Origin: Serratia bockelmannii
GTDB lineage: Bacteria; Pseudomonadota; Gammaproteobacteria; Enterobacterales; Enterobacteriaceae
Reading direction: 5' to 3'
NCBI RefSeq assembly: GCF_008011855.1
Contig: NZ_VOUX01000008.1
Span: forward strand, 78,264 to 142,263
Length of the DNA stretch: 64,000 nt
The notes below the pieces were generated by a model, which worked only from the letters and a program-made list of their open reading frames with translations, searched no databases and was not told the origin of the DNA. The position numbers were made by a program, and so were the translations under genes. Below are positions 19,379 to 33,081 of this stretch, one piece after another (within the stretch, counting starts at the first letter, position 1; each line of letters starts with the position of its first letter).

Positions 19379-20501
19379 AGAAGCTCAGGATGGTATTGAT
19401 TACCGTACGCTGATTGACATCAGACATATTGTAGAACAGCGGCAAGCGCACCAGACGCGCACTTTCCTGCGTGGTGTAACGATCTTCGCCGGCAAAGCGG
19501 CCAAAGCGTTCACCGGCCGGGCAGTCATGCAGCGGGATATAGTGGAACACGGCCATGATTTCGGCTTCCTTCAGGTAGTCGATAAAGGCCGTGCGCTCTT
19601 CGATATCACGCAGCTTGATATAGAACATGTGCGCGTTATGCACGCAGTCGGCTGGGATGCTCGGCAGTTCGATGCGGCCGGCCTTCGCCAACGGCAGGAA
19701 GCTGTCGTAGTACTTCTGCCACAGTGCCAAACGGCGCTGGTTGATGCGTTCCGCCACTTCCAGCTGGCCCCACAGGTAAGCGGCCTGCAGGTCAGACATC
19801 AAATAGCTGGAACCGATGTCGCGCCAGGTATATTTATCGACCTGGCCACGGAAGAACTGGCTGCGGTTGGTGCCTTTCTCGCGGATGACTTCCGCCCGAT
19901 CGATCAGGGCCGGATCGTTCACCAGCGTCGCGCCGCCTTCGCCGCCGGCGGTGTAGTTTTTGGTTTCATGGAAGCTGAAGCAGCCGATATGGCCAATGGT
20001 GCCCAATGCCTTGCCTTTGTAGGTCGACATCACACCCTGCGCGGCGTCTTCCACCACGAACAGGTTATATTTCTTCGCCAGCGCCATGATGGTATCCATC
20101 TCGCAGGCAACGCCGGCATAGTGCACTGGCACAATCGCGCGGGTTTTATCGGTGATCGCCGCTTCGATTTTGGTTTCGTCGATGTTCATGGTGTCCGGAC
20201 GCAGGTCGACGAACACCACTTTGGCACCGCGCAGCACAAAGGCGTTGGCGGTTGAAACGAAGGTAAAGCTCGGCATGATCACTTCGTCACCCGGCTGAAT
20301 ATCCAGCAGGATGGCGGCCATTTCCAACGACGCGGTGCAGGAAGGCGTCAACAACACTTTCGCGCTGCCGAAACGCTGTTCCATCCACTGCTGGCAGCGA
20401 CGGGTAAAGCCGCCGTCGCCGCACAATTTGCCGCTGCCCATGGCAGCCTGCATATATTCCAGTTCAGTGCCAACAACCGGTGGAGCGTTAAATGGAATCA
20501 T
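19371..20501 (-). CDS. wecE: dTDP-4-amino-4,6-dideoxygalactose transaminase WecE
   Basis: 376-residue PLP-dependent DegT/DnrJ/EryC1 aminotransferase that turns dTDP-4-keto-6-deoxyglucose into dTDP-Fuc4N. The PLP lysine lies in GCFSFHETKNYTAGGEGG and the phosphate-binding region in LTPSCTASLEMAA. Start at 20501 ([11 protein letters not shown]) matches the E. coli length and overlaps wecD by 14 bases. A longer reading to 20537 is unsupported. Confidence 0.96.
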   Translation of the reverse strand: MIPFNAPPVVGTELEYMQAAMGSGKLCGDGGFTRRCQQWMEQRFGSAKVLLTPSCTASLEMAAILLDIQPGDEVIMPSFTFVSTANAFVLRGAKVVFVDLRPDTMNIDETKIEAAITDKTRAIVPVHYAGVACEMDTIMALAKKYNLFVVEDAAQGVMSTYKGKALGTIGHIGCFSFHETKNYTAGGEGGATLVNDPALIDRAEVIREKGTNRSQFFRGQVDKYTWRDIGSSYLMSDLQAAYLWGQLEVAERINQRRLALWQKYYDSFLPLAKAGRIELPSIPADCVHNAHMFYIKLRDIEERTAFIDYLKEAEIMAVFHYIPLHDCPAGERFGRFAGEDRYTTQESARLVRLPLFYNMSDVNQRTVINTILSFFA

Positions 20502-21219
20502 GTCTACCTCTGTATAACCAGTACGCGGTGCTTTCAATCACGGCACCCTGTCGTTGATAGAGTCGTAATGCGGCGATATTGCCTGTCTGGGTCGCGACCC
20601 GCAGGCGCTGCATTCCTTGCCGCCGACATTCGGCCAGCGCCGCAGTCATCAGCCGAGTGCCAATGCCCCGGCCTGATACGCCGGGGAAAGCCGCCAGCAG
20701 GCCGATACGCATTTCCTGGCCGCCAATGTCACGCAGGCTGACAAATCCCTCTGGCCGCCCCTGTTCGTCCAGCGCCAACAGGCACTGATGATCGAAGGTG
20801 CCCAGAACGGCCTTTTCGATCCACAAAGCATAAAACCGGCCGCTGTCATCAGGTTGATACCAGGGGGTACGAAAGCGGCTGACGGTGAACGCCTGAGCCG
20901 CCGCGGTGCGCAATGCCGGGATATCGGCTTCTGCCGCCAGGCGGGACGTCTGGGCGACGAAACCCGGTTCAACCACGTGATCATGCTCAAGAGCCAGAAC
21001 CAGATCGACCTCGCCCTCAACCAGGCGAAATCCCAAATCAGCCAGACCGTCCGCCAACGCAAGGTGCTGAGCGGGGACTTTGGCCTGCACCAAGGCATAA
21101 GCCGCCAGATCGGCTTCGGCAAGCGCCGGAGCCGAGGAGGAGAAGCTGAGTTTCGCGCTGTCTAGCGCGAAAAACTCGCTTTCCCACGCCAAAGGCTCAA
21201 TAGTGGCGTGGACGCACAT
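20488..21219 (-). CDS. wecD: dTDP-fucosamine acetyltransferase WecD
   Basis: 243-residue GNAT-family N-acetyltransferase that makes dTDP-Fuc4NAc from dTDP-Fuc4N and acetyl-CoA. The acetyl-CoA loop is [12 protein letters not shown], and the C-terminal [10 protein letters not shown] is conserved. The start at 21219 ([13 protein letters not shown]) aligns with E. coli MPVRASIEPLTWE and overlaps the rffH end by 23 bases; the open frame continues upstream inside rffH but is not needed. Confidence 0.94.
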   Translation of the reverse strand: MCVHATIEPLAWESEFFALDSAKLSFSSSAPALAEADLAAYALVQAKVPAQHLALADGLADLGFRLVEGEVDLVLALEHDHVVEPGFVAQTSRLAAEADIPALRTAAAQAFTVSRFRTPWYQPDDSGRFYALWIEKAVLGTFDHQCLLALDEQGRPEGFVSLRDIGGQEMRIGLLAAFPGVSGRGIGTRLMTAALAECRRQGMQRLRVATQTGNIAALRLYQRQGAVIESTAYWLYRGRHDSI

Positions 21220-22078
21220 GCAGCAGATCCAACAGGTACTTACCGTAACCGGTTTTCGACAAGGCGTTGGCGGCACGTTTGAGTCCCTTGTCATCCAGCC
21301 AACCGTTGCGCCAGGCAATTTCCTCTAGACAGGCGATTTTAAAGCCCTGGCGTTTTTCTACCGTCTGCACGAAGCTGCTGGCTTCCAGCAGACTGTCGTG
21401 AGTCCCGGTGTCCAACCAGGCGAAACCGCGTCCCAACAGCTCGACGGTCAGTTCACCGCGCTCCAGATACATCTGGTTGATGCTGGTGATTTCCAGCTCG
21501 CCGCGCTCAGAAGGCTTCACCTGCTTGGCAAACTCCACCACTTGGCTATCGTAGAAGTACAGACCGGTCACCGCCCAATCGGATTTCGGTTTCTTCGGTT
21601 TCTCTTCGATCGACAGCGCACGGAAGTTGCCGTCAAACTCCACGACGCCAAAGCGTTCAGGATCCATGACCTGATAACCGAACACGGTGGCCCCTTCGGT
21701 GCGGGCCGCGACGGTTTTTAATTTCGGGCTGAAAGATTGGCCGAAGAAGATGTTATCGCCCAACACCAGGCAGCAAGAATCGCCGTTGATAAACTCCTCG
21801 CCGATCAGAAACGCCTGCGCCAGACCTTCAGGCTTAGGCTGCGCAGCGTAGCTGAGATTGACGCCGAACTGTTCGCCGTTACCCAACAAACGTTCGAAGG
21901 ACGGCAGATCTTCCGGGGTCGAGATGATCAAAATATCGCGGATCCCCGCCAGCATCAGTACCGACATCGGGTAATAGATCATCGGCTTGTCATAAATCGG
22001 CAGCAGTTGCTTGGACACGCCACGAGTGATCGGATGCAGACGCGTACCGGAACCGCCAGCCAGAATAATACCTTTCAT
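21197..22078 (-). CDS. rffH: Glucose-1-phosphate thymidylyltransferase RffH
   Basis: 293-residue RmlA-type nucleotidyltransferase that makes dTDP-glucose. The nucleotide-binding signature is [27 protein letters not shown] and GDNIFFG complete the active site. It supplies the precursor for RffG and thus for Fuc4NAc. 48 bases downstream of rffG. Confidence 0.96.
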   Translation of the reverse strand: MKGIILAGGSGTRLHPITRGVSKQLLPIYDKPMIYYPMSVLMLAGIRDILIISTPEDLPSFERLLGNGEQFGVNLSYAAQPKPEGLAQAFLIGEEFINGDSCCLVLGDNIFFGQSFSPKLKTVAARTEGATVFGYQVMDPERFGVVEFDGNFRALSIEEKPKKPKSDWAVTGLYFYDSQVVEFAKQVKPSERGELEITSINQMYLERGELTVELLGRGFAWLDTGTHDSLLEASSFVQTVEKRQGFKIACLEEIAWRNGWLDDKGLKRAANALSKTGYGKYLLDLLHVRPRHY

Positions 22079-22126
22079 ACTTACTCCAAAAACCGCCGCG
22101 CCGCCGCAGAGCGATGCGGCGTTAAA

Positions 22127-23194
22127 TTAATCTGACAACCCTAAACGCTCGCCGGCATAAGAGCCGTCTTGCACCCGGCGCCACCAGGTTTCGTTAGCCA
22201 GGTACCAGGCTACCGTCTTGCGAATGCCGCTTTCGAAGGTTTCCTGCGGCCGCCAGCCCAACTCACGATCGATTTTGCCAGCGTCGATGGCATAACGCAT
22301 GTCGTGGCCCGGGCGATCCTTCACGTAAATGATGAGATCGCGGTAGTTCGCCACGCCTTCTGGTTTGTTTGGCGCCAGTTCCTCCAGCAGATCGCAAATG
22401 GTCTGTACCACTTCGATATTCTTGCGCTCGTTGTGGCCACCAATATTGTAAGTTTCGCCCACCACGCCTTCGGTCACGACCTGATAGAGCGCACGCGCGT
22501 GATCCTCGACATACAACCAGTCACGCACCTGCGCGCCGTTGCCGTATACCGGCAGCGGTTTGCCGGCTACCGCATTCAGGATCACCAACGGAATTAACTT
22601 CTCCGGGAAGTGATAAGGACCGTAGTTATTCGAACAGTTAGTCACGAGGGTCGGCAAACCGTAGGTGCGTAACCAGGCACGCACCAGATGATCGCTCGAC
22701 GCCTTGGAGGCGGAATACGGACTGCTCGGCGCATAGGGCGTGGTTTCGGTGAACAGATCGTCGGTGCCGTGCAGGTCGCCGTACACTTCGTCGGTGGAGA
22801 TATGATGGAAACGGAAAGCCAGCTTCTTCTCCGCCGCCAACGGCTGCCAGTAATGGCGCGCCGCTTCCAGCATCGTGTAAGTGCCAACCACGTTAGTCTC
22901 GATAAAGGCCGCCGGGCCGTCGATAGAACGATCGACGTGGCTTTCCGCCGCCAGGTGCATCACTACATCCGGTTGATACTGGGCAAATACCCGATCCAAC
23001 CCGGCGCGATCGCAGATGTCGACCTGCTCAAAAGCATAGCGCTCGCTCTCGGCCACCACCGCCAGCGACTCGAGGTTACCGGCATAGGTCAGCTTATCCA
23101 CCACCACCACGCTGTCGCCGGTGGCCTCGATGATGTGCCGCACAACTGCGGAGCCAATGAAACCGGCACCACCGGTAACTAAAATACGTTTCAA
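22127..23194 (-). CDS. rffG: dTDP-glucose 4,6-dehydratase RffG
   Basis: 355-residue extended SDR enzyme that makes dTDP-4-keto-6-deoxyglucose. The NAD motif is [11 protein letters not shown] and the catalytic YxxxK is YSASK. I chose the TTG at 23194 (read MKRILVTGG). It gives the E. coli length, overlaps the wecC stop as TTGA, and has AGGAG at 7-base spacing. The ATG at 23200 would add two residues but puts AGGAG only about 1-2 bases before it. Confidence 0.93.
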   Translation of the reverse strand: MKRILVTGGAGFIGSAVVRHIIEATGDSVVVVDKLTYAGNLESLAVVAESERYAFEQVDICDRAGLDRVFAQYQPDVVMHLAAESHVDRSIDGPAAFIETNVVGTYTMLEAARHYWQPLAAEKKLAFRFHHISTDEVYGDLHGTDDLFTETTPYAPSSPYSASKASSDHLVRAWLRTYGLPTLVTNCSNNYGPYHFPEKLIPLVILNAVAGKPLPVYGNGAQVRDWLYVEDHARALYQVVTEGVVGETYNIGGHNERKNIEVVQTICDLLEELAPNKPEGVANYRDLIIYVKDRPGHDMRYAIDAGKIDRELGWRPQETFESGIRKTVAWYLANETWWRRVQDGSYAGERLGLSD

Positions 23195-24453
23195 CGCCAT
23201 ACTCCTTTGGTATCAACAACCCATGTTTGTTTTACATCTTCCGGCCGGATGGCCCTGAACTGTTGGTGATCGACCAACATCACGATCACATCGGCCTGCT
23301 GCAACGCCTCGGCAATCGGCGTCAACGTCACATGGCCCGCCAGCGACTTCGGCAACTGTTCGACGTTCGGTTCCACCGCCAGCGTTTCGCCGACGTGCCA
23401 TTCGGCGATCAGGTGCGCCACCTCTACCGCCGGGCTTTCACGCAGATCGTCGATATTCGGCTTGAAGGCCAGGCCGAAACAGGCAATTTTCACCTCGGAC
23501 GCGCGCTTGTCGGTGGCGGCCAGGCAATCGGCCACCGCCGCTTTCACACGGTCGACCACCCACAGCGGTTTGCCGTCGTTCACCAGGCGTGCGGTGTGGA
23601 TCAGGCGCGCCTGCTGCGGATTCTGCGCCACGATAAACCACGGATCGACGGCAATGCAGTGACCGCCGACGCCCGGCCCCGGCTGCAGAATATTCACCCG
23701 TGGATGGCGGTTTGCCAGGCGGATAAGCTCCCAGACGTTGATCCCCTGCTCGGCGCAAATCAGCGACAGTTCGTTGGCAAAGGCGATATTCACGTCGCGG
23801 AAGCTGTTTTCCGTCAGCTTGCACATCTCGGCGGTGCGCGAATTGGTGATCACGCATTCGCCCTCGAGGAAAATCTTGTACAGCGCGCTGGCGCGCTCCG
23901 AGCACTTCGGCGTCATGCCGCCGATCACGCGGTCGTTTTGAATCAGCTCCACCATCACCTGCCCCGGCAACACGCGCTCCGGGCAGTAGGCGATATTCAC
24001 GTCCGCCGCTTCACCCGCGTGCTGCGGGAAGCTGAGATCGCTGCGCGCCTGCGCCAACCATTCCGCCATCTGTTCAGTGGCGCCCACCGGCGAAGTGGAC
24101 TCAAGGATCACCAAATCACCTTTTTTCAGCACCGGCGCCAGCGATTTCGCCGCCGCCTCGACATAGGCCAGATCCGGCTCATGGTCGCCCTTGAAAGGCG
24201 TAGGCACCGCGATCAGGAACGCATCGGCCGCCAGCGGTTTGGTCACCGCCTGCAGGAACCCGCCGTCGACGGCGTCCTTGACCACTTTATCCAGATCCGG
24301 CTCAACGATGTGGATCGCGCCGCGGTTAATGGTATCTACCGCATGTTGGTTAACATCTACACCCACCACTTTTTTCTTGCGGGAGGCAAACGCCGCCGCC
24401 GTTGGCAAGCCGATATAACCCAGGCCGATAACCGAAATAGTGTCAAAACTCAT
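23191..24453 (-). CDS. wecC: UDP-N-acetyl-D-mannosamine dehydrogenase WecC
   Basis: 420-residue NAD-dependent 4-electron dehydrogenase that oxidises UDP-ManNAc to UDP-ManNAcA. The N-terminal Rossmann motif is [11 protein letters not shown], and the catalytic cysteine lies in [13 protein letters not shown]. It overlaps wecB by 4 bases (24450-24453). Confidence 0.97.
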   Translation of the reverse strand: MSFDTISVIGLGYIGLPTAAAFASRKKKVVGVDVNQHAVDTINRGAIHIVEPDLDKVVKDAVDGGFLQAVTKPLAADAFLIAVPTPFKGDHEPDLAYVEAAAKSLAPVLKKGDLVILESTSPVGATEQMAEWLAQARSDLSFPQHAGEAADVNIAYCPERVLPGQVMVELIQNDRVIGGMTPKCSERASALYKIFLEGECVITNSRTAEMCKLTENSFRDVNIAFANELSLICAEQGINVWELIRLANRHPRVNILQPGPGVGGHCIAVDPWFIVAQNPQQARLIHTARLVNDGKPLWVVDRVKAAVADCLAATDKRASEVKIACFGLAFKPNIDDLRESPAVEVAHLIAEWHVGETLAVEPNVEQLPKSLAGHVTLTPIAEALQQADVIVMLVDHQQFRAIRPEDVKQTWVVDTKGVWR

Positions 24454-25580
24454 AGTTTCACCTGATGATTCTTTAAAGCTTCGAGGATACGCTGACAGGC
24501 ATGCCCGTCACCGTACGGGTTGTGCGCCCGACTCATCGCGTGATATTCGCTTTCGTCCGTCAACAGCCGGGTCACCGCTTCAACAATTTTGGCCACGTCG
24601 GTGCCGACCAGACGCACCGTGCCCGCATCTACCGCCTCCGGGCGTTCGGTGGTGTCGCGCATCACCAGCACCGGTTTGCCTAACGAGGGCGCCTCTTCCT
24701 GAATGCCGCCGGAATCGGTCAGGATCATGTAAGCCTGGGTCATCAAATAGACAAACGGCAGATAATCCTGCGGTTCGATCAGCATGACGTTGTCGATGCC
24801 TTTCAAAATGCGATTCACCGGCTCACTGACGTTTGGATTGAGATGCACCGGATACACCACCTGCACTTCCGGGTGATTGCTGGCGATCTCCGCCAGCGCG
24901 CTGCAAATCCGCTCAAAGCCGCCGCCAAAGCTTTCGCGGCGATGGCCGGTGACCAAGATCAGTTTCTTGTCGGCGTCGAGGAACGGGTAACGCTGTGCCA
25001 GGCCCGCGCGCAGCGCAGCATCACTCATCACGCGGTCGCGCACCCAGAACAGCGCGTCGATTACCGTATTGCCGGTCACGAAAATGCGGTTGTCCGGCAG
25101 CAGCTCGCGCAACAGGTTTTGGCGCGAGTTCTCGGTTGGCGCGAAATGGTACATCGCCAGATGGCCGGTCAGTTTGCGGTTGGCCTCTTCCGGCCAGGGA
25201 GAATACAGATTGCCGGTACGCAGCCCGGCCTCGACATGCCCAACGGGGATGCGTTGATAGAACGCCGCCAGGCTGGTCGCCAGCGTGGTGGTGGTATCGC
25301 CGTGCACCAGCACCACGTCCGGTTTGAAGTCTTCCAGCACCCCTTTCAACCCTTCCAGGATGCGACAGGTGATTTCCGTTAGCCCCTGGCCGGGTTTCAT
25401 GATGTTCAGGTCGTAATCCGGCGTGATCTCAAACAACCGCAATACCTGATCCAACATCTCACGATGCTGTGCCGTTACGCAGACTCTTGCGTCAAAGGCC
25501 TCATCCTGGGCCAGTGCATGTACCAGCGGCGCCATTTTAATGGCTTCAGGTCTGGTGCCGAAAACAGTCAACACTTTCAC
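24450..25580 (-). CDS. wecB: UDP-N-acetylglucosamine 2-epimerase (non-hydrolysing) WecB
   Basis: 376-residue epimerase that makes UDP-ManNAc from UDP-GlcNAc, first step to ManNAcA. Visible motifs are [14 protein letters not shown] at the N-terminus, [33 protein letters not shown] and [20 protein letters not shown]. Length equals E. coli WecB. Confidence 0.97.
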   Translation of the reverse strand: MKVLTVFGTRPEAIKMAPLVHALAQDEAFDARVCVTAQHREMLDQVLRLFEITPDYDLNIMKPGQGLTEITCRILEGLKGVLEDFKPDVVLVHGDTTTTLATSLAAFYQRIPVGHVEAGLRTGNLYSPWPEEANRKLTGHLAMYHFAPTENSRQNLLRELLPDNRIFVTGNTVIDALFWVRDRVMSDAALRAGLAQRYPFLDADKKLILVTGHRRESFGGGFERICSALAEIASNHPEVQVVYPVHLNPNVSEPVNRILKGIDNVMLIEPQDYLPFVYLMTQAYMILTDSGGIQEEAPSLGKPVLVMRDTTERPEAVDAGTVRLVGTDVAKIVEAVTRLLTDESEYHAMSRAHNPYGDGHACQRILEALKNHQVKL

Positions 25581-25666
25581 AGCGAATCTCTTTTGGTCGG
25601 TTAATCGCAGGCACCGCCTGCGAATGGGGAGCTCACGCGCCCTGCATCAGATTATTATATTATTTT

Positions 25667-26719
25667 TTAACTACGCGGCCGACGCGCCAAGGCAACACCC
25701 GCGCCAACCAAAGCGCCCATCGCGCCCCACAGAATCAGCCAGAATACCCGGCGTGGGCTGTCACGTTTTACCGGCTCTTCCGGCGTGCGCAAATAACGAT
25801 AGGTCTGGAACTTCTCATCCAACGTCGGGCCAACGTTCAGCGTCGCCAGCATCGCGCGGTTCTGATCGTAATCCAGATCGTAGGTCGGGCCGGAGGCCTG
25901 CAGGCCTTCCAGACGTGCCTGCAGCATTGGCCGGCCCAGCAGGAACAGATCCGAATCCGGCAGTTGCTCGGCCGGAGTGTCGGTTTGCGTGCGGCTAATC
26001 CCCTGGCTTTCAGCGATTTTCAGCGCCTGCTGCGTGGTATTCAGCTCGCGCTTGTAAACCGACTCTGCCACCGCTTCCTGACGCTTGACCTGCGCCTTCA
26101 TCGAGGTGGTGCGAGCGGCCCATGCCCCTTGGATCTCTTCGTTCAGGTGCAGAGCAGCACGGTGGCTGGCGAAAGCCACGTATTGACGCAGCAGGCGGTT
26201 GGCGTCCGCGGCGGTTTCCGCCGTCAGCTTCACGCCGTCGTTCGGGACTTTTTTGTCGTCACGCGGCGTGAACAGGATGTTGTTGATCAGCTCGTCGAGC
26301 AGCGCCGCATCGGCGCGGGCATCCCCTTCCTGACGTTGCTTGTAATAATCACTCTGCAGCCAGAAATCGCGACGCGTATCGTAAGCCGCCAGTTGCATGA
26401 TGAACTCATTGTACGCTTCATCCGCGATGCTCGGCTGATCGCCCGCCGTCGCCGGCAACGTGCGCACATCCAGATTGCGCAGGAACTGTTGCTGGGAGTA
26501 GTAACCGCCCAGCGCATTCACCGTGGGTTTGTCGGTGATTGCGGTCGCGCTCCATTCTTGCTTAACCAGATAAGAGACGATCAGCGCGACCGCCGCGAAC
26601 AGCACCGCAATGCCGATTATCCACGGTTTGCCGCGCCACAGGGTGCAGCACAGGCCGCGGATATCGAGTTCGTTATCCACCGCCGGGGTATGCTTGTCAG
26701 ACGTTGTTTCTGGATTCAT
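25667..26719 (-). CDS. wzzE: ECA polysaccharide chain-length modulator WzzE
   Basis: 350-residue polysaccharide co-polymerase with two membrane helices, TM1 near residues 36-55 and TM2 near the C-terminus, flanking a long helical periplasmic domain. It sets ECA chain length with WzyE. The Pro-rich segment before TM2 (RTPEEPVKRDSPRR) is the Wzz signature. Start chosen at the ATG at 26719 (MNPETTSD); a TTG at 26728 would add three residues. Confidence 0.95.
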   Translation of the reverse strand: MNPETTSDKHTPAVDNELDIRGLCCTLWRGKPWIIGIAVLFAAVALIVSYLVKQEWSATAITDKPTVNALGGYYSQQQFLRNLDVRTLPATAGDQPSIADEAYNEFIMQLAAYDTRRDFWLQSDYYKQRQEGDARADAALLDELINNILFTPRDDKKVPNDGVKLTAETAADANRLLRQYVAFASHRAALHLNEEIQGAWAARTTSMKAQVKRQEAVAESVYKRELNTTQQALKIAESQGISRTQTDTPAEQLPDSDLFLLGRPMLQARLEGLQASGPTYDLDYDQNRAMLATLNVGPTLDEKFQTYRYLRTPEEPVKRDSPRRVFWLILWGAMGALVGAGVALARRPRS

Positions 26720-26746
26720 CACAGCCAAAAAGCCTCTGGTCTCTGG

Positions 26747-27844
26747 TTAAGGTACTTGCTTGTTATCGCCCGAACGCCGCAGCCGGCGCTTGATACGCTT
26801 AATGTACCGCGCAACCCGCCAGGCGCGCTTGATGCAGTAACCGTACAGGAAGAATGCAAGCAAGAATAATGCCAACATAACCCACTCAGGGATAAAAGTC
26901 AGGCGTTCGCCGATCACGCCCACCGCCGCCAGCAATGCGGCCGCCAGGGTGATCAATACGAAAGCCTGCCGTGGCGTAAAGCCGGCGCGCATGATCAGGT
27001 GGTGAATATGTTGACGATCGGGAGAGAAGGGGCTCATCCCCTTGCGTAAACGACGATACATGATTGCTATCATGTCCATCAGCGGAATAGCGATGATCCA
27101 CAGCGCAGTCACCGGGTTAATCGAGTGTGCCTTGCCCTGCGAGCTTTGCAACAGCAGCCAAATGGCGGTAAAGCCGATCAGGGTACTGCCGGCATCCCCC
27201 ATGAACACCTTATAACGGCGGCCGAGGATGCCGAGGTTGAGCAAAATATAGGGAACGATGGTGGCGATCATCGCAAAGCACCAGAACGCCATCTCATGGT
27301 GACCGCTCAGGTACAGCAACAGACCCAGCGCGCCGAAGGAAACGCATGACAGCCCACCCAGCAGGCCATCAATGCCATCGACCATGTTGAAGGCGTTGAT
27401 CGCCGCCCATACCGCGAACAACGTCACCAAATAGCCGAACGGCCCCAGCAACATCTCCCAGTCGCCCAGCACATGGCCGAAGCTGCGCAGATACAGACCG
27501 GCGAACACCATCATGGCGATGCCGACCAACGCCTGCACCAGGGCGCGGATCTTAACGCTGATGTCAAAACGATCGTCGAGCGCGCCCACAAACACCAGAA
27601 TGCCGGCGCAGGTGAGGTAAAGCTTGGCGTGCGCGATAGGCTGTTCGGAGATCCAAAATGCGAAGCACAATCCGGCATAAACGGAAATACCGCCGACCAG
27701 AGGAATCAGCCCCTGATGGCGTTTGCGATAATTGGGTTTATCTACCAGACCAATACGTTTTGCCGCCTTGCGGGCAACAAAGAGAAAAGCCAAAGAAAAC
27801 AGGAAAACAAATAGAATTTCAGTACTCATAGTGAGTAAGTTCAC
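26747..27844 (-). CDS. wecA: UDP-GlcNAc:undecaprenyl-phosphate GlcNAc-1-P transferase WecA
   Basis: About 365-residue polytopic inner-membrane enzyme that starts ECA (and often O-antigen) synthesis by making GlcNAc-PP-undecaprenol. Motifs are GALDDRFDIS (Mg-binding Asp pair), NAFNMVDGIDGLLGG and HIHHLIM. I used the GTG at 27844 (read MNLLTMSTEILF) because E. coli WecA begins MNLLTVST; the ATG at 27829 is the alternative. No strong Shine-Dalgarno is visible for either. First gene of the ECA cluster. Confidence 0.95.
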   Translation of the reverse strand: MNLLTMSTEILFVFLFSLAFLFVARKAAKRIGLVDKPNYRKRHQGLIPLVGGISVYAGLCFAFWISEQPIAHAKLYLTCAGILVFVGALDDRFDISVKIRALVQALVGIAMMVFAGLYLRSFGHVLGDWEMLLGPFGYLVTLFAVWAAINAFNMVDGIDGLLGGLSCVSFGALGLLLYLSGHHEMAFWCFAMIATIVPYILLNLGILGRRYKVFMGDAGSTLIGFTAIWLLLQSSQGKAHSINPVTALWIIAIPLMDMIAIMYRRLRKGMSPFSPDRQHIHHLIMRAGFTPRQAFVLITLAAALLAAVGVIGERLTFIPEWVMLALFLLAFFLYGYCIKRAWRVARYIKRIKRRLRRSGDNKQVP

Positions 27845-28093
27845 AGTTAACAGATCTCTGTAGAAGATAAGGCAGCTTACCACGGGCAATAGCTTGTGCC
27901 ATCGGCCCCCGCCACCTTTCGGTCATTTCCTATGACAACGGTGATTCATGCCTATTTTCTTCGCATCGGCTGACAAAACGACAGCAGCAAAGCCGACCGA
28001 CGCAACGCCGACCGACAAACAAGATGAATTCTCAATAAGTCGAGGAAACAACTTACTTTTCCATTACTGCTACTTATCGTATCCGCCAAAAGC

Positions 28094-28121
28094 GAAAAAC
28101 GCCACGACTAGGCGTGGCGTT
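28094..28121 (-). terminator. Rho-independent terminator of rho
   Basis: Minus strand hairpin AACGCCACG / CGTGGCGTT with a short loop, followed by TTTTTCGCTTTT, about 20 bases after the rho stop. It separates rho from the wec transcript. Confidence 0.85.
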
Positions 28122-28140
28122 CAGCGAATTTTTTAACGAA

Positions 28141-29400
<1,260 letters not shown>

Positions 29401-29800
29401 AGTGGTGGGTTCTTAAACTCGGGGTATGTCTCGAACTTGTATCGTGAATGGTATGGCAGCGAGATGCGTGCCTGTTTACTGGACGTTCGATCACCGGGCG
29501 CAGAGCCGTCGCGGTAAGAAATGGCTTACATCGGGCGCACGCATTGACGGTTGAAGATCGAAGGTACCTTAAAAATGATTTTTGCAAAACCGTTTGATTG
29601 CCAAAACACGGGCTGAGTTCAGTTTACTTTCAACGCCAGTGGTTCGACACAGAGTATAGCTTTAGATTCAAACTCTTTAGATTTAAAACTTCGGGCAAGT
29701 TCTATATGCAGTGTGGTTAAACTTAACACGCTTCTTGGCAGGCGTCTAGCGGTGAATTGAACATCACCGCCAGGCACCTGATACTGGGCTTCCCGCCCGA
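29401..29800. other. rho leader / trxA-rho intergenic region
   Basis: 400 bp without a confident gene. A 7-bp inverted repeat GCGGTGA / TCACCGC follows trxA (about 29747-29768) without a T-run. E. coli has a leader peptide (rhoL) and Rho-dependent attenuation here; a 74-codon frame at 29363-29587 runs over the rho start but shows no similarity that I can recognise. Confidence 0.5.
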
Positions 29801-30127
29801 TTACAGATTCGCGTTCAGGAAATCTTTGAGCTGACCTTTAGACAACGCGCCAACCTTGGTCGCGGCCACTTCACCGTTCTTGAACAGCAACAGCGTAGGG
29901 ATGCCACGGATACCGTACTTAGGCGCGGTAGCCGGGTTCTGATCGATATTCAGCTTGGTGATGGTCAGTTTGCCTTCGAACTCTTCGGCAATCTCATCCA
30001 GAATCGGAGCAATCATCTTGCACGGCCCACACCATTCAGCCCAGAAATCGACCAGGATCGGCCCTTCCGCATTCAGCACATCGGCTTCGAAGCTGCTGTC
30101 AGTCAGGTGAATAATTTTATCGCTCAT
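29801..30127 (-). CDS. trxA: Thioredoxin 1
   Basis: 108-residue cytoplasmic disulfide reductase. The active site WCGPCK has Cys33 and Cys36; the conserved cis-Pro lies in [10 protein letters not shown]. Length and sequence match E. coli TrxA closely. Divergent from rhlB. Confidence 0.99.
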   Translation of the reverse strand: MSDKIIHLTDSSFEADVLNAEGPILVDFWAEWCGPCKMIAPILDEIAEEFEGKLTITKLNIDQNPATAPKYGIRGIPTLLLFKNGEVAATKVGALSKGQLKDFLNANL

Positions 30128-30258
30128 GTTCTACTCCACAGGATTATGTCTACCTTGTTGGTGTAGCATTAACCAACTCAAGGTGATTTTATTGCACCGC
30201 GTTTATTTCAACGGATGTGCTTTCGTAAAGCAATAGTTAGCTGATATTCTACCACACT

Positions 30259-31545
<1,287 letters not shown>

Positions 31546-31550
31546 TCGCC

Positions 31551-33047
31551 ATGCTCAGCTCCAGCACGCTTTATGCTGCCATCGACCTCGGCTCCAACAG
31601 CTTCCACATGTTGGTGGTGCGCGAGGTAGCCGGCAGCATTCAGACTCTGGCGCGGATCAAGCGCAAGGTGCGCCTGGCGGCCGGGCTGGATCAGCACAAT
31701 CACCTGTCGCATGAGGCCATGCAGCGCGGCTGGCAGTGTCTGCGGCTGTTCTCTGAACGCCTGCAGGACATTCCGCGCGAGCAGATCCGCGTCGTCGCCA
31801 CCGCCACGCTGCGCCTGGCGTCCAACGCCGATGAATTCCTGCAGGTCGCCGAGCAAATCCTCGGCTGCCCGGTGCAGGTGATCAGCGGCGAAGAAGAGGC
31901 ACGGCTGATTTATCACGGCGTCGCGCACACCACCGGCGGGCCGGATCAGCGGCTGGTCGTCGACATCGGCGGCGGCAGCACCGAACTGGTCACCGGCACC
32001 GGCGCACAGGCATCGCAGCTGTATAGCCTGTCGATGGGCTGCGTTACCTGGCTGGAGCGCTACTTCAGCGACCGCAACCTCGGGCAAGAAAACTTCGAGC
32101 GCGCCGAACAGGCCGCGCGCGAAATGGTGCGGCCGATCGCACCGCAGCTGCGCCAGCAAGGTTGGCAGATCTGCGTCGGCGCTTCCGGCACCGTGCAAGC
32201 GCTGCAGGAGATCATGGTGGCGCAAGGCATGGATGAACGCATCACCCTGCCCAAGCTGCGCCAGTTGAAACAGCGTGCCATTCAGTGCGGCAAGCTGGAA
32301 GAGCTGGAGATCGAAGGGTTGACGCTGGAGCGCGCGCTGGTCTTCCCGAGCGGCCTGTCCATTCTGCTGGCCATTTTCCAGGAGCTCGGCATCGAGAGCA
32401 TGATGCTGGCCGGCGGAGCGCTGCGTGAAGGCCTGGTTTACGGCATGCTGCATCTGCCGGTGGAGCAGGATATTCGCATCCGCACCATCCGCAACCTGCA
32501 GCGCCGTTACCTGATCGATACCGAGCAGGCCGAACGCGTGAGCCAGCTCGCCGCCAATTTCTCGCAGCAGGTCGCCAACGAATGGCAGTTGGACGCACGA
32601 TGTCGCGAGCTATTGCACAGCGCCAGCCTGATCCACGAACTCGGCCTCAGCGTCGATTTCAAGCAGGCGCCGCAACACGCCGCCTACCTGATCCGCCATC
32701 TGGACTTACCCGGCTTTACCCCGGCGCAGAAAAAACTGCTGGCCACCCTGCTGCAAAACCAGAGCAACCCTCTCGACCTGTCGCTGTTGAACCAGCAAAA
32801 CGCCCTGCCGCCGCGCACCGCGCAGCGTCTGTGCCGCATTTTGCGCCTGGCGATCATCTTCGCCAGCCGCCGCCGCGACGACACGCTGCCGGCGGTGCGT
32901 TTACGCGCCAATCAGGACGATGAACTGACGGTGATTTTGCCGCCGGGGTGGCTGGAACAGCATCCGCTGCGTGCCGAGGCGCTGGAGCAGGAAAGCCACT
33001 GGCAGAGCTACGTCCACTGGACGCTGCGGTTGGAAGAACAACGTTGA
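31551..33047 (+). CDS. gppA: Guanosine-5'-triphosphate,3'-diphosphate pyrophosphatase GppA
   Basis: 498-residue Ppx/GppA phosphatase that converts pppGpp to ppGpp in the stringent response. The actin-like fold shows [13 protein letters not shown] (phosphate 1), [10 protein letters not shown] and [12 protein letters not shown] (phosphate 2); the HD-like C-terminal domain follows. Downstream of rhlB and ended by a terminator. Confidence 0.97.
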   Translation: MLSSSTLYAAIDLGSNSFHMLVVREVAGSIQTLARIKRKVRLAAGLDQHNHLSHEAMQRGWQCLRLFSERLQDIPREQIRVVATATLRLASNADEFLQVAEQILGCPVQVISGEEEARLIYHGVAHTTGGPDQRLVVDIGGGSTELVTGTGAQASQLYSLSMGCVTWLERYFSDRNLGQENFERAEQAAREMVRPIAPQLRQQGWQICVGASGTVQALQEIMVAQGMDERITLPKLRQLKQRAIQCGKLEELEIEGLTLERALVFPSGLSILLAIFQELGIESMMLAGGALREGLVYGMLHLPVEQDIRIRTIRNLQRRYLIDTEQAERVSQLAANFSQQVANEWQLDARCRELLHSASLIHELGLSVDFKQAPQHAAYLIRHLDLPGFTPAQKKLLATLLQNQSNPLDLSLLNQQNALPPRTAQRLCRILRLAIIFASRRRDDTLPAVRLRANQDDELTVILPPGWLEQHPLRAEALEQESHWQSYVHWTLRLEEQR

Positions 33048-33053
33048 AATGAC

Positions 33054-33081
33054 CAGGGCGCGATGAGCGCCCTGTCTTTTT
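33054..33081 (+). terminator. Rho-independent terminator of rhlB-gppA
   Basis: Perfect stem CAGGGCGC / GCGCCCTG with a 5-base loop, then TCTTTTTAA. It lies between the convergent gppA and rep stops. Confidence 0.9.

Noticed and set aside
18113..19399. 428-codon frame opposite wzxE
   Set aside because: Antisense shadow; composition biased to Gln/His/Arg and no recognisable fold.
27948..28136. 62-codon plus-strand frame between wecA and rho
   Set aside because: No recognisable homology, and it runs through the rho terminator; probably chance.
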